Source of the DNA: an uncultured Pseudomonadota bacterium
GTDB lineage: Bacteria > Pseudomonadota > Gammaproteobacteria > Methylococcales > Methylomonadaceae
DNA length: 64,000 bases
Direction of reading: 5' to 3'
NCBI GenBank assembly: GCA_903918375.1
Contig: CAIXED010000008.1
Span: forward strand, 124,001-188,000
Made by a program: the position numbers and the translations under genes. The notes below the pieces were generated by a model. The model saw only the letters and a program-made list of their open reading frames with translations. It was not told the origin of the DNA and did not search any database. Below are positions 38,236 through 48,938 of this stretch, piece by piece (the stretch's first letter is position 1; each line of letters starts with the position of its first letter).

Positions 38236-39534
38236 ATGGCTGACAGCAAGTCAATTAATCTGACGCTTAACGATCAAGACAAGCAGTTTGAGCTGCCTAT
38301 TTTATCCGGTTCAATGGGGCCGGATGTGATCGATATTCGTCGCCTGTATGGTCAAAGTGGTTTATTTACTTATGATCCTGGCTTTACCTCAACTGCTAGT
38401 TGTACCTCAAAAATCACCTTTATCGATGGTGATGAAGGGGTTTTGTTATACCGCGGTTATCCAATCGAGCAATTAGCGGAAAGATGTGACTTTTTAGAAG
38501 TCTGCTATCTGCTGTTAAACGGTGATTTACCGAATGGCTCAGAAATGAAAGGTTTTGTTACCACCGTTAGTCAGCATGTGATGGTGCATGAACAGCTTAG
38601 CAAATTCTACAGTGGCTTCCGTCGTGACGCGCATCCAATGGCGGTATTAGTCGGTGTTGTTGGTGCTTTATCAGCGTTCTATCACGATGTTATGGACATC
38701 AACAGCAAAGAAGATCGCTATATGTCAGCGATTCGCTTGATTGCCAAAATGCCGACTATGGTGGCGATGAGCTACAAATACAGCATTGGGATGCCGTTTA
38801 TCTATCCAAAACGCAAACTCGGTTATGCCGAAAACTTTATGCGGATGATGATGGGTGATCCTTGTGATGAGTACTTACCTAATCCAGTTTTAGTGCGTGC
38901 TTTAGATAGAATTTTGATTCTCCACGCTGATCACGAACAAAACGCTTCAACTTCAACTGTTCGCCTAGCCGGTTCAAGCGGTGCGAATCCTTACGCTTGT
39001 GTTGCTGCAGGGATCGCCTGTTTGTGGGGCGCGGCCCACGGTGGTGCTAATGAAGCCGTGTTAAACATGTTGGAACAAATCGGCGATGTGTCGCGGATTA
39101 ACGAATTTGTTGCCAAAGCTAAAGATAAAAACGATCCATTCCGACTGATGGGATTTGGGCATCGGGTTTACAAAAATTACGATCCACGCGCGAAATTAAT
39201 GCGCGAAACTTGCCACGAAGTATTGGACGAATTGAAGCTCAACGATGACCGATTGTTCAAACTGGCGATGGAGCTTGAGCGAATCGCGCTTGAAGACCCT
39301 TACTTTGTAGAGAAAAAACTATACCCAAATGTCGATTTCTACTCAGGCATCGTTTTAAGAGCATTAGGGATTCCAACCGAAATGTTCACCGCGATTTTTG
39401 CGATGGCGCGTTCAGTAGGTTGGATTGCACAATGGGATGAAATGATTTCCGATCCAGAACTAAAAATTGGTCGTCCAAGGCAGCTTTATCAAGGTGTCAC
39501 CAAACGCGACGTTCAACCGATTTCTAGTCGATAA
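38236..39534 (+). CDS. gltA: Citrate synthase (type II, GltA)
   Basis: Condenses acetyl-CoA and oxaloacetate. The 432-aa type II citrate synthase shows [45 protein letters not shown] and [17 protein letters not shown], covering the catalytic His and Asp positions. The N-terminal domain typical of the hexameric NADH-inhibited form is present. AGGAG lies before the ATG and a strong terminator follows. Confidence 0.97.
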   Translation: MADSKSINLTLNDQDKQFELPILSGSMGPDVIDIRRLYGQSGLFTYDPGFTSTASCTSKITFIDGDEGVLLYRGYPIEQLAERCDFLEVCYLLLNGDLPNGSEMKGFVTTVSQHVMVHEQLSKFYSGFRRDAHPMAVLVGVVGALSAFYHDVMDINSKEDRYMSAIRLIAKMPTMVAMSYKYSIGMPFIYPKRKLGYAENFMRMMMGDPCDEYLPNPVLVRALDRILILHADHEQNASTSTVRLAGSSGANPYACVAAGIACLWGAAHGGANEAVLNMLEQIGDVSRINEFVAKAKDKNDPFRLMGFGHRVYKNYDPRAKLMRETCHEVLDELKLNDDRLFKLAMELERIALEDPYFVEKKLYPNVDFYSGIVLRALGIPTEMFTAIFAMARSVGWIAQWDEMISDPELKIGRPRQLYQGVTKRDVQPISSR

Positions 39535-39538
39535 GCGT

Positions 39539-39570
39539 AAAAAAGCCCGCGTTAAGCGGGCTTTTTTTTG
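39539..39570. terminator. Terminator between gltA and hpnN
   Basis: Stem AAAAAGCCCGC / GCGGGCTTTTT with loop GTTAA, with T runs on both strands. It serves the convergent gltA and hpnN genes. Confidence 0.93.
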
Positions 39571-39582
39571 ACTGAAGATTTT

Positions 39583-42243
39583 TTAGACTTTGCTTTTTAA
39601 TACCAACTTACTTAAAGCCGGTAACACAACAAAGGTACAAGTCATAATCCAGAAAATGCCGATGGTAATCACCAAGCCCATGCTGGCAATCCCTTGATGC
39701 GGTGAAAACGCTAAGCCGACAAAGCTGGAAATCGTCGTCAACGCACCGTAAAACATCCCTCTTGCGGTGCTGGATTGATAAATGTTTTGTTCTTCAGACA
39801 ACGAATGATGGAGTTTTTCCACCATGTGAATCCCATTATCAACCCCCAAGCCCATCAACAAAGGCAAGGCGATGATATTGGCAAAGTTAATCGGTGTGCC
39901 GGTAAACACGGTGGTGGCCATGGTAAACAAACCGGCCAACACCAGCGGTGTCATTACCAACAAGGTGTCAACGATGCTGCGACGAATCACTAATAACAAC
40001 AGCGCAATCGAAACCAAAGCAATAATTATCGCTTCTTGAAAGGCACCAATCACCGCTTTCATCGATTCCCAATACATCACCGGTAAATCAGTCGCATTCG
40101 GCGCAATCGCCTGAACATCAGTAATAAAAGTCTGCAAATTAGTTAAATCATTCAAATCTTGTTTAGGGAAAATTTGAATTCGATATAAACCTTCTTTACT
40201 TAACCAACGTTCTTTAATTTCCGTCGGAATCGATGCTGGGGTAATTTCTTGGGCATTAAAACCATTCAATAATTCGTTCATCACTGAGGGCAAAGTGCCT
40301 AGCAATGAAGTTTGAATTTTCTCAATAAACAAGCCGCGATCCGGTTGTAAACGCGCATCCAGCTCCACCATCACATCCAGCAATTCTTGTTTAAAGTTTT
40401 GCAGGGATTTGATGTCAGCAGGATTGGTTTTTTTCGGCAAATTAGCATCAATCGCCGCAATCATCCGTTTGATACTTGGCACCGGATCATCACCGGCTTT
40501 TAACTGCGGAAAAGATTGACCTTGTTGTCCCAGCGTCATTGCCATTTCGTCAATAATCGCCAATTTGTCTTCTTGTTGATCAGGGACAAAATCAAACAAG
40601 CTCACGGTTTTATCAACCGTGCTTAAGCTCTGCAATTGCTTTTGCATCGCCCGCGCTTCATCTGCAGACTTAGCCAACACGGTTAAAGTCATCGGTGAAG
40701 TATCTTTAGTTTTCATCAACTCTTTAAAGGCAACCACCGATTCTGTATTGGGATCACGAAGATTGAGCGGATTAAAATCCGTTTGAACTTGCGTGGCAAA
40801 ATAAATCGCGGCAATCGCACCCGCCGCGGTGAGAGCGGTAATCGGCTTGGCGTAATGCAAAGTAAACGATGCTAATAACAAAGAAAATTTTGACGCGCCA
40901 GGTTGTTCGCCTTGGTGTAATTTGTGTCTCGGTGGCGCAGGCAGCACTTTTAGCAATGCAGGCAACACCGTCAAGGTGACGAATAAACAGATAAATAAGC
41001 TAGTACCCGCTAATAAACCTAATTCGGAAATACCTTGGTAATCGGTTGGAATAAAAGCAAACAAACCAATTGACGTCGTGATTGCACAGAGTAGCAATGA
41101 TGGCGCGGTTTCTTGCAATGAGGAACGAATCGCGCGGGTTTTGTCGTTGCCGTGTAAATTCAGATTGTCGCGATAACGCAGGCAAAAGTGGATTGCATAC
41201 TCAACCCCTAAACCAATATTCGAGACCGCAAAAGCCACCGAGATTAGATTTAATTGCTTAACCGCTACCGAAGCAAACAAGCCGCAAAACACCATGCCCA
41301 GCGCCAAGGTCATCAAGGTGGCAATCATCAGCAACCAAGAACGGTAAGCCAATAATAAAATCACCAATACCAAGACAATCGAAAAAATGCTGGCAGTAAA
41401 AGTGCCTTCGCTCATGCCCGCCATTTCATCGTGTTCTAAACCGACTTCGCCCGTTACCCAGACTTTAACCGCTGGTAAATTCGGATCTTGGATTTTATTC
41501 ACCGCATGGCGAATCGAATTAATCGCAGGCTCAACCGGTAAAATCTGGTTGTAATCAAATTTAGGCGTCACAAAAATAAAGGCTTTATCCGATTGCTGCT
41601 CACTGATTTTGTTTTCAGCAATCAGCTTTTGCCAAGACAGCAAATCGGTTTCGCCGTTTAAGGTTTTATGCAGCGAATAAGTCACTTTATCAATCAGCGA
41701 CATAATGTCGATGGGCACTTCCTCGGTTTTAGTTTCTGCATTTAAGGCATCTTCAAAAATCGAGAAAAAACCATTCAAGCTAGGATCGCGGGAAATACGG
41801 CCAATAAATGGTTGCGCTTGTGCCAAGGTAATCGAAAAGTCTTGTAACTTATCGCTATCCAAATACAACAAACCATTGCGATGAAAAAAAGCATTTTCAT
41901 CTGGGCGATAGACTTTGGTGAAATGCTCGCTATCAGCGCTTAATTCACGGCTCATACGTTGCGCCGCAGCTTTAGTTAATTCGGGGCTAGACGATTCCAC
42001 AACTAATAATAGCGTATGTACTTCTTGCCCAAATGCTTGCTCAAAATTGCGGCGGTTTTGTTGAAACGGTGCATCCGGCGCAATCAGTTCAGCGGTATCG
42101 GTATTCACCATCAAATGAGTACCGGTATATTGAATCGCTAAATAAGCCAATAACACTGCCGCCGTTAACAATAAAGACGGCGAATACAGCAGCCAGCCGC
42201 TCCAACGATGTGCAAACTGACGTAAATTATTTTCCATCGACAT
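39583..42243 (-). CDS. hpnN: HpnN-type hopanoid transporter, RND/MMPL superfamily
   Basis: An 886-aa RND-like protein with two repeats, each made of one helix, an extracytoplasmic domain and five to six helices. The N-terminal region NTDTAELIAPDAPFQQNRRN and FFHRNGLLYLDSDKL with PFIGRISRDPSLNGFF matches HpnN, which moves hopanoids to the outer membrane in hopanoid producers. GVEYAIHF and GVDNGIHMVEK are the helix 4 relay motifs. It follows the Ca/Na antiporter gene by 2 bp. No other hopanoid gene is in view. Confidence 0.85.
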   Translation of the reverse strand: MSMENNLRQFAHRWSGWLLYSPSLLLTAAVLLAYLAIQYTGTHLMVNTDTAELIAPDAPFQQNRRNFEQAFGQEVHTLLLVVESSSPELTKAAAQRMSRELSADSEHFTKVYRPDENAFFHRNGLLYLDSDKLQDFSITLAQAQPFIGRISRDPSLNGFFSIFEDALNAETKTEEVPIDIMSLIDKVTYSLHKTLNGETDLLSWQKLIAENKISEQQSDKAFIFVTPKFDYNQILPVEPAINSIRHAVNKIQDPNLPAVKVWVTGEVGLEHDEMAGMSEGTFTASIFSIVLVLVILLLAYRSWLLMIATLMTLALGMVFCGLFASVAVKQLNLISVAFAVSNIGLGVEYAIHFCLRYRDNLNLHGNDKTRAIRSSLQETAPSLLLCAITTSIGLFAFIPTDYQGISELGLLAGTSLFICLFVTLTVLPALLKVLPAPPRHKLHQGEQPGASKFSLLLASFTLHYAKPITALTAAGAIAAIYFATQVQTDFNPLNLRDPNTESVVAFKELMKTKDTSPMTLTVLAKSADEARAMQKQLQSLSTVDKTVSLFDFVPDQQEDKLAIIDEMAMTLGQQGQSFPQLKAGDDPVPSIKRMIAAIDANLPKKTNPADIKSLQNFKQELLDVMVELDARLQPDRGLFIEKIQTSLLGTLPSVMNELLNGFNAQEITPASIPTEIKERWLSKEGLYRIQIFPKQDLNDLTNLQTFITDVQAIAPNATDLPVMYWESMKAVIGAFQEAIIIALVSIALLLLVIRRSIVDTLLVMTPLVLAGLFTMATTVFTGTPINFANIIALPLLMGLGVDNGIHMVEKLHHSLSEEQNIYQSSTARGMFYGALTTISSFVGLAFSPHQGIASMGLVITIGIFWIMTCTFVVLPALSKLVLKSKV

Positions 42244-42245
42244 GA

Positions 42246-43220
42246 TTACGCGCTCACCACAGTATTAATCAAATACAGCGTATAACCGACATAAACAGCG
42301 AGTAATGCACCACCTTCTAGGCGGTTAATACGGCCATCGCCACCGTTGCGGTTATAGCCTAAAGCAAACAATGCCACGGTTAACAAAGCCATTAGCGGCC
42401 AGTCGCGGTGCAGAATTTCGCTAGGAATTGACATCGGCTGAATCGAACCGGCCAAGCCGACAACCCCTAAAGTATTAAACAGGTTAGAGCCAATAATATT
42501 ACCTATCGCCAAATCATCTTCACCTTTACGGGCGGCAACAATTGATGAAGCCAATTCTGGAAGAGAAGTACCGATAGCGACAATGGTTAAACCAATCACC
42601 AAATCACTAACACCTAAATCGTGAGCAATCGACACCGCGCCCCAGACTAACATTCTTGAACTGACTACCAGCAACACCAAACCACCGATTAGCCAGATAA
42701 AGGCTTGACTGGTTGACATCGCGTGTTCGTCCAACTCATCTTCCATTTCATCTTCAAGCACATCATGTGGTTGATTACTGCTCTGACGCATCATCCAACC
42801 CATCACCACCGCCAATAAACCTAATTCCAAAAAGCCATCAAATTGCGATAACTGACCATCATAAATTTGCACCAGCACAAACACAGTCACCAAAAACAAA
42901 ATCGGCAACTCTTTACGAATCACTTGCGAATGCACCACGATTGGGCTAACCAAAGCCATACTGCCTAAAATCAAAGCAATATTGGTAATGTTAGAACCAT
43001 AAGCGTTACCCAAGGCGATGCCAGGATTGCCCTGTAAAGCTGACAACGCCGATACCGATAATTCCGGTGCCGATGTGCCAAAACCAACCACGACCATACC
43101 AATTAACAGTGGCGACATGCCCAGCGAGCGAGCCGCAGCCGCAGCGCCTTCAACAAAAATATCGGCGCTCCAAACCAAAATAATCAAGCCAATTACAATC
43201 ATCAACAGTGGCAAAGCCAT
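42246..43220 (-). CDS. Calcium/sodium antiporter (YrbG-like, CaCA superfamily)
   Basis: A 324-aa inner-membrane cation exchanger with about ten helices and the two inverted alpha-repeats: GFGTSAPELSVSALSALQGN with GNAYGSNITNI, and AIGTSLPELASSIVAARKGE with GNIIGSNLFNTLG. An acidic loop (EDEMEDELDEH) lies between the halves. AGGG precedes the ATG. It is coupled to hpnN (stop and start 2 bp apart). Ion choice is inferred from the family. Confidence 0.92.
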   Translation of the reverse strand: MALPLLMIVIGLIILVWSADIFVEGAAAAARSLGMSPLLIGMVVVGFGTSAPELSVSALSALQGNPGIALGNAYGSNITNIALILGSMALVSPIVVHSQVIRKELPILFLVTVFVLVQIYDGQLSQFDGFLELGLLAVVMGWMMRQSSNQPHDVLEDEMEDELDEHAMSTSQAFIWLIGGLVLLVVSSRMLVWGAVSIAHDLGVSDLVIGLTIVAIGTSLPELASSIVAARKGEDDLAIGNIIGSNLFNTLGVVGLAGSIQPMSIPSEILHRDWPLMALLTVALFALGYNRNGGDGRINRLEGGALLAVYVGYTLYLINTVVSA

Positions 43221-43273
43221 AAATTACCCTTCAACAAAAAACAAAAACCAAGCTAGTGCAAGCGCCCTAGAAA

Positions 43274-44101
43274 TTAATTAACAGTCCATTGCACAACGCC
43301 ACTATAAGCACTGGCAATCACCACCAAACCAAACACAATTCGATACCAAGCAAACACAATAAAATTATGATGACTGATATAACGCAACAAACCTTTAACC
43401 GCTAATAAAGCACTGATAAACGCCGCGATTAAACCGGTCGCAAACAGCAAGCTATCATCAGCCAGATTCAACAAATCCCGATGTTTATACAAGTCATAAG
43501 CACTCGCCACCACTAAAGTCGGAATCGCCAGAAAAAATGAAAATTCAGTGGCTGCTTTACGCGATAAACCAAATAACAAACCGCCGATAATCGTCGCACC
43601 AGAACGCGAGGTGCCAGGAATCAGGGCAAATGCCTGAGCAAACCCCAGTTTTAAAGCATCTAACACGGTTAAATCATCGACATGACTAACGCGAATCTTA
43701 TGCTCACGTTTCTCCGCCCAGATAATCACAAACGCCCCGACAATAAACGCCAAAGCCACCGGTAACGGTTTAAACAAAACCGCTTTAATCTGTTTGCCAA
43801 ACAAAAAACCCAAACTCGCCAATGGCAAAAATGCCACCGCCAAATTTAAAACAAACTTCTGCGCTTGCCGCTCGCGAGGAAGGCCAGTGATAACACTAAA
43901 AATTTTCTGACGGTATTCCCAGCAAATCGCCAAAATCGCCCCAACCTGAATCACCACGCTAAACAACTTGGCTTTATCATCATTAAAATCCAGCAAATCC
44001 CCTGCTAAAATCAAATGACCGGTACTAGAAATTGGCAAAAACTCGGTCAAGCCTTCTACCACGCCCAAAATCAAGGCCTTAATCAACAATTCAATATCCA
44101 A
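43274..44101 (-). CDS. uppP: Undecaprenyl-diphosphatase (BacA/UppP)
   Basis: A 275-aa membrane phosphatase that recycles undecaprenyl pyrophosphate for cell-wall synthesis and gives bacitracin tolerance. The E-rich motif [20 protein letters not shown] and the [20 protein letters not shown] motif hold the catalytic Glu, His and Arg. Seven to eight helices; normal length. It lies 53 bp before the antiporter gene on the same strand. Confidence 0.97.
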   Translation of the reverse strand: MDIELLIKALILGVVEGLTEFLPISSTGHLILAGDLLDFNDDKAKLFSVVIQVGAILAICWEYRQKIFSVITGLPRERQAQKFVLNLAVAFLPLASLGFLFGKQIKAVLFKPLPVALAFIVGAFVIIWAEKREHKIRVSHVDDLTVLDALKLGFAQAFALIPGTSRSGATIIGGLLFGLSRKAATEFSFFLAIPTLVVASAYDLYKHRDLLNLADDSLLFATGLIAAFISALLAVKGLLRYISHHNFIVFAWYRIVFGLVVIASAYSGVVQWTVN

Positions 44102-44361
44102 TTTTCAAGCTCCAAAAATGCCAGCGGCTCAAGCTAAGTCCGCGATTTATCAGCTGGTATTTAAACAGAAAGGGTTTACAAACAGACATAGCCAAAAAGC
44201 CATGCAAACGGGGCGGGATTATAGTCGAAATAGTGAGGGTGGCGTAAGCCTAGGGACGGCTACTGATGGGGGCCAAGTATTTGATATTAGAACTGTGTTT
44301 TGAATTTGTTATTCTTGGCTATCGATGACACGCCTTAAAATCACATTTAATAGAGAACGCC

Positions 44362-44994
44362 ATGACCGATTACTTCAACGCAGGACAACGCCAATTGCAA
44401 GATCAGTTTGATAGCCGTCGCTTAGCCGACCGCTTGCAGCAAGGCATTATTCAAGCGGTTATTAACCCCGCCGATGCTGAATTTATCGAAGCGCAAAATA
44501 TGTTTTTTCTTGCTACCGTCGATGAAAAAGGCCAAGCCAATTGTTCTTATAAAGGTGGGCCAAAAGGTTTGGTTAAGGTCGTTGATGAAACCACGCTGGC
44601 TTTCCCGATTTATGACGGCAATGGCCTGTTTATGTCTGCCGGTAATGTGTTGGTGAATGGTCAAGTGGGTTTGTTGTTTATCGACTTTGAGCGACAAGCG
44701 AGGGTTCGGGTCAATGGGCTTGCCAGTATTACCGCTGATGATCAGTTATTGGCGGCTTGGCCGGAAGCTTTGTTTGTCGTGCGGGTGGCGGTGAGAGAAA
44801 CCTTCCCAAATTGTCCACGTTATATCCACAAAATGGCTTTAGTCGAACAATCAAACTTTGTACCGAAAGTCGATTGTGAAACGCCTGCGGCTGATTGGAA
44901 AAAACTGGAAATTGTCGCTGATGTGTTACCCGCTAAAGACGCCCACCTTGCAGGTAATGAACAAGATGTTTTAGCGGCGATTAATCGGAATTAG
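44362..44994 (+). CDS. Pyridoxamine 5'-phosphate oxidase family flavin-binding protein
   Basis: A 210-aa protein with a split-barrel FMN-binding domain: AQNMFFLATVDEKGQANCSY, LAFPIYDGNGLFMSAGN, VGLLFIDFERQARVRVNG and VRVAVRETFPNCPRYIHKM, as in PNPOx-like and general-stress FMN proteins. No true PdxH motifs, so vitamin B6 oxidase activity is not implied. Likely an FMN- or F420-type reductase. It stands alone. Confidence 0.85.
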   Translation: MTDYFNAGQRQLQDQFDSRRLADRLQQGIIQAVINPADAEFIEAQNMFFLATVDEKGQANCSYKGGPKGLVKVVDETTLAFPIYDGNGLFMSAGNVLVNGQVGLLFIDFERQARVRVNGLASITADDQLLAAWPEALFVVRVAVRETFPNCPRYIHKMALVEQSNFVPKVDCETPAADWKKLEIVADVLPAKDAHLAGNEQDVLAAINRN

Positions 44995-45061
44995 CTTACT
45001 GAAAAACTGGGGCAGATGGGTCGCTTAATCCTGTTTTGCCTGTCATTTTGGAGAACGACGG

Positions 45062-45364
45062 ATGACTGCTATTACTTTTGATAAGCTGAAATTTGCTAAT
45101 CGGTTAAAACAAGCCGGTGTGCCATCGGCTCATGCAGAGGCAGAAGCGGAGGCTTTAGCAGATATACTAGAAGCTAATTTAGGTGAACTAGCTACCAAAG
45201 CCGATATTTTGGATACAAAAAAAGAATTGTCTTCAAATATACAACATTTGGAGCAAAGAATGAGTGCTCAATTTATTCAACTCGAACAGCGTATGACGAT
45301 TAAGTTGAGGGCTTTAATGGTGGTGGCTGTCGGCATTGTGGTAACTTTGGTAAAGCTGCTGTAG
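45062..45364 (+). CDS. Small coiled-coil membrane protein (DUF1640/CCDC90-like)
   Basis: A 100-aa protein. An N-terminal region FDKLKFANRLKQAGVPSAHAEAEAEALADIL, a heptad-rich coiled coil (about 50-80) and a C-terminal membrane helix (about 83-100) are the pattern of the DUF1640 family, related to mitochondrial MCUR1/CCDC90. GGAG precedes the ATG. Such genes are often repeated and mobile-associated in bacteria. Function unknown. Confidence 0.8.
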   Translation: MTAITFDKLKFANRLKQAGVPSAHAEAEAEALADILEANLGELATKADILDTKKELSSNIQHLEQRMSAQFIQLEQRMTIKLRALMVVAVGIVVTLVKLL

Positions 45365-45797
45365 TTCGGTTAGCTGAACGGTCTTAAAGCTGCTCATGTT
45401 GTTGATGTCATGGACATGGCTTTTTAGCCACTGTGACGTTGCATTCTAGGGGTGGAAATCAGAACTGTGGATGATTTCTAATCGCGCTGCTTTATGCAAA
45501 ACCTAGTTGAATTGCTGATGAGCCTCAATAGCGTGGTTTGTGTGTAGAAGTTGGTTGGACGAATGCTCGTTATCGGCCAAAAGCGAGCCGCAGCACTTCG
45601 GATTTTGTGTCCGGAGTGGATTCGATAGACGTCTGACCGCTTGTGTGATTGCGCTACTGGGGCTGGTCTTGCGTAGCCTCTACACAGCGGTAGCTGAATC
45701 AAGGGTGTCAGACATCAATCAGCAGACTAACATCAAAAATTTGTAAGCGTGTTGCCCTTCGAATACTCGATTCTATCAAGGTTGCTTGCTAATAAAG
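45365..45797. other. Gene-poor stretch beside the nuclease-helicase module
   Basis: No convincing gene in 433 bp. Short open frames on both strands (for example 45540-45746 plus and 45478-45702 minus) lack RBS and known motifs. The plus-strand frame at about 45549-45630 reads VGWTNARYRPKASRSTSDF and ends in a stop, and could be a remnant of a degraded gene. The stretch marks the 3' edge of an accessory insertion. Confidence 0.4.
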
Positions 45798-48700
45798 CTA
45801 ACTTTCGAGTTGCTTCCATATTGCATAATAAATACGGCCTGATTCATTACCCAAAGCATTAATCCACGCTTTAGCCTCCATGCGACTCAGTTCGTCTCTA
45901 ACTTCAGATAACGATTGTTTGCCAATTGCCCCCATTGAGTTGGCTAAGGGGATTGCCGCCATGCGAGGAACGCCCAGTAAACGCAAAGTAATGGCGTTGT
46001 CATCATTTACACCGTAGTAAGCGCGGGACGGTAAATTGCGCAAGGGACTGTCTTCTTCAATCTCTCCAGCGGTCATGGACAACAAAGCCCCCAATCCCCA
46101 AGAAGCGGTTTGGGTTAATTTACCAAACAGATTCTGGCCGCATTTGGTCATATCATCGGCAAAATGGGTTTTGGCTATTACTTGTACTGGAACACCGTTT
46201 ACCCAGTCTTTTAAAATCAAGGCTAGTTTTTGACCATCAGGATTTTGTCCGCCGGTAACCACATTAAGGTTATCGCGTAACTCGGGCACTTTCAGCAAAA
46301 CTCCCATCATTTTTTGCAAATCGGTGTTGTCTTTGTGGAACAAGGTTTCGCTGTTCCAAACGCTTTCTTTAATGCCTTGCTCGTTTACTGCTTTAAGTGC
46401 TGTTCTAATGCTTTGTAGGGAAAAACCCGTGCTATCCACTAGCTTGAGTGGTTGGCCTGACTGCTGGAAATAGTCAATGTAACTTCTAATGCCACTGAGC
46501 AAAGTATTCGCTTTAGTTAAGTTTTTTTGGCGCAAATGTTCAAATCCAAAAGTGCCACGCAGGATTTCTTCGATTTTGTCGATAAAATCAGGCGGGCAGT
46601 CCATTTGGCGGTAAGTGTGGGTTAGGTATTGCAAAAATGAAGACCATTCTGGGTGTCGATACACAATACCGCCTAAATCAGTCAGCCAGTCTTCGGCTTC
46701 ACTTACCATACCAATCAATGCCGAATTCAAATCTCCGCTTTGCTCGTCGATAAATTTTGCCAGCTTTTGCGCTTTTTCGTCATTTTCGGCAACCAATGCG
46801 ACCACTCCCAAACTACCTTGATCAACCCTTCCGGCACGGCCTGCAATATTCCAAAAATCTTCCGGCGGCATATCAAAATATATTCCTGATTTTTTATCGT
46901 AATATTGATGCGCAGCCATGACGACACCGGCAACCGGAAAATTGACGCCTTGGGCAATCGTGGTGGTGGCGGCTAAAAAATCAATCTCGTTATTTTCAAT
47001 CAACCACTCCATCAAAATTCTGGTTTCATCTGACAAACCGCTGTGATGAACACCGATGCCATAATTCAGTAAATCAATAAGCTGGAACCCCTCACCATAC
47101 TCCAAACGCAAAAAGTCTTGTACTAAGTGGATATTTTCGGATAGCACAGCACGACGGTTGCAATCTAGCTTTAGCTTGTCCGCAAGCATCCAAACCCAAT
47201 CGGGGCGACCGTGCATCAAGATGATAGCACCGCGTTGTTTTAAGCTTTGCGCGGTCAATGCGGCTAAGCTGCCCTGTTTCTTAGCTTGGCTATAGCTATG
47301 TCGGTCATTTACTTCTTTGGGCAAAGCAAGCGTTGCATCAATACTTAAAGTTTTTCGTGTCGTGTGTTTGGGTTTAAATTGCAGCTGGTAGTCATAGCTT
47401 CTACGATTAAGCGGTGCGCCTTGTTCTGCCTGAACAATGCCGATAACCCGATCATTCGGTTGCCAATCAAGGCTTAAACTGATGTCCTGTGAATTAGCCT
47501 CGCCCAGCCACCGCGCTACTTCACGGGCGTTCTTGATAAATGGGGTCAGGAGCAAAAATTGCGCATGTTGGCATTCTTTGTTGATGGTCGCCAGCAACAA
47601 CTCCAAACGTAAGCCTCTGGTTTTATCCTGAAGCGTGTGAGCTTCATCGACCACCACCAAAGTTAAAGGTCGCCCGACTTTAGTCTCCAAATCTTGTCGT
47701 AACATCAAATCAAGTTTTTCAGGCGTGGTTACGAGCACACGGAATGCGCGACGTTCATCGTGTTCATGCAGTAGCTTGGTTTCGATGCCATCAATTTCCA
47801 AAGCCGGGCTAACTTGCTCAACGCTAACACCCAAAGGTTCAAAATCTCTTCGTAAACACCGCGCTACCTGATTGACTAGAGCTTTGGTCGGTGCGATATA
47901 CGCCACCCAGCCGCGCTCAGGTTCAAATTGGTTTAAGGCTTGCAAAATACGGAACTGGGCAATCAGTGTTTTACCGCTGGAAGTGGGCAAGCTGACCACA
48001 ACGGCACGACGGCTTGAACCCAGCAAACCTTCTTCCGCCAAAGCACGGCGTTGCGGCGGTAACACATCAAACAGCACTTTATCGCCCCGCCCCCTATCAA
48101 CCAGACTTCGGACAAACGCGGTGACTCGCGAATTGACAGCACGGGTAACCGTCCAGATTGAATTGTCAGTTAATTGTTTAGCGCAAGCCGCTAATAAACG
48201 GGTCATCGGTGCAAGCGAAGAGCAGCCAGTGGGTTCTAACGCTGCCAGCGCACGATCAAAGTGCATATCCAATAAAGGACGAATATGAAAACTGCCTTCA
48301 ACAACGCCATCGGTTAGAAAATAAGCCATGATTTCAGCCGCTTTTGCCAAATGATAAAAAGCGATCAATTCCATTGCCGCTATCTTGGCATTTGCTCCTG
48401 ATTGGGTTTGCAGGTAATCCGCTTCAAATTGGTTTTGACTTAGACGCAGGTTGGCAATCAGTTCCAGCACAGCATCGCGATCTTTCCAGCCGTGTTTGCG
48501 GATTACACTTAGCCAAAGTTCCAAAACTGTAGCCCAAGTCCGTTCTCTCCAACTAACCGAACCCAAGGGCAATGTAGACCAAGTTTTTTCGCGTAGCATT
48601 CTTGTAGCATCCGCACCTTTATCGCCGATCACAGCTAGAGCGCAGTAGCGCAACACCTGTTCAGCTTGTGTAATCGGTTCAGGTTTGTCAGGCAAGACAC

Positions 48701-48938
48701 GGAATAATCGAAACGCGTTGGCGGCGCAATCACGCAACTGGTCTTGATTGTCTTCGTTGATGCCATCAAGCAATAAGTCAAGCGCTACCAGTTCCAGAGC
48801 CTGAGCATTACGTTCGATTAAGCCAAAATCAATATCGACGGCGGTTTGCAACAAGGCTTGGTATAAAAGCGCTTTATTGGCTTCGTTTTGGGCTAGTTCC
48901 AAGCCATCATGCAGACTATCCAATAACCAGTGGCTCAT
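45798..48938 (-). CDS. Large Ski2-like DEAD/DEAH-box helicase of a two-gene putative defence module
   Basis: A 1046-aa superfamily 2 helicase. I start at the ATG at 48938 (MSHWLLDSLHDGLELAQNEA), whose ATG overlaps the nuclease stop (ATGA). An alpha-helical region of about 310 residues with no motif I recognise comes first. The core holds P-loop SLPTSSGKT (316-324), VAYIAPTKALVNQV (Ia), TTPEKLD, DEAH (431-434), ATTTIAQGVNFP (near 657-668) and NIAGRAGRVDQG (motif VI, 698-708). About 330 residues follow. The organisation fits HamB-type helicases of Hachiman in outline, but the long N-terminal region makes the assignment uncertain. Confidence 0.85.
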   Translation of the reverse strand: MSHWLLDSLHDGLELAQNEANKALLYQALLQTAVDIDFGLIERNAQALELVALDLLLDGINEDNQDQLRDCAANAFRLFRVLPDKPEPITQAEQVLRYCALAVIGDKGADATRMLREKTWSTLPLGSVSWRERTWATVLELWLSVIRKHGWKDRDAVLELIANLRLSQNQFEADYLQTQSGANAKIAAMELIAFYHLAKAAEIMAYFLTDGVVEGSFHIRPLLDMHFDRALAALEPTGCSSLAPMTRLLAACAKQLTDNSIWTVTRAVNSRVTAFVRSLVDRGRGDKVLFDVLPPQRRALAEEGLLGSSRRAVVVSLPTSSGKTLIAQFRILQALNQFEPERGWVAYIAPTKALVNQVARCLRRDFEPLGVSVEQVSPALEIDGIETKLLHEHDERRAFRVLVTTPEKLDLMLRQDLETKVGRPLTLVVVDEAHTLQDKTRGLRLELLLATINKECQHAQFLLLTPFIKNAREVARWLGEANSQDISLSLDWQPNDRVIGIVQAEQGAPLNRRSYDYQLQFKPKHTTRKTLSIDATLALPKEVNDRHSYSQAKKQGSLAALTAQSLKQRGAIILMHGRPDWVWMLADKLKLDCNRRAVLSENIHLVQDFLRLEYGEGFQLIDLLNYGIGVHHSGLSDETRILMEWLIENNEIDFLAATTTIAQGVNFPVAGVVMAAHQYYDKKSGIYFDMPPEDFWNIAGRAGRVDQGSLGVVALVAENDEKAQKLAKFIDEQSGDLNSALIGMVSEAEDWLTDLGGIVYRHPEWSSFLQYLTHTYRQMDCPPDFIDKIEEILRGTFGFEHLRQKNLTKANTLLSGIRSYIDYFQQSGQPLKLVDSTGFSLQSIRTALKAVNEQGIKESVWNSETLFHKDNTDLQKMMGVLLKVPELRDNLNVVTGGQNPDGQKLALILKDWVNGVPVQVIAKTHFADDMTKCGQNLFGKLTQTASWGLGALLSMTAGEIEEDSPLRNLPSRAYYGVNDDNAITLRLLGVPRMAAIPLANSMGAIGKQSLSEVRDELSRMEAKAWINALGNESGRIYYAIWKQLES

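Noticed and set aside
44118-44303. 61-aa frame upstream of the PNPOx-like gene
   Set aside because: It lies in the uppP promoter gap, is low-complexity and lacks an RBS.
45540-45746. 68-aa plus-strand frame in the gene-poor stretch
   Set aside because: No RBS, no family motif, and an Arg/Ser/Cys-rich product; at most a remnant.
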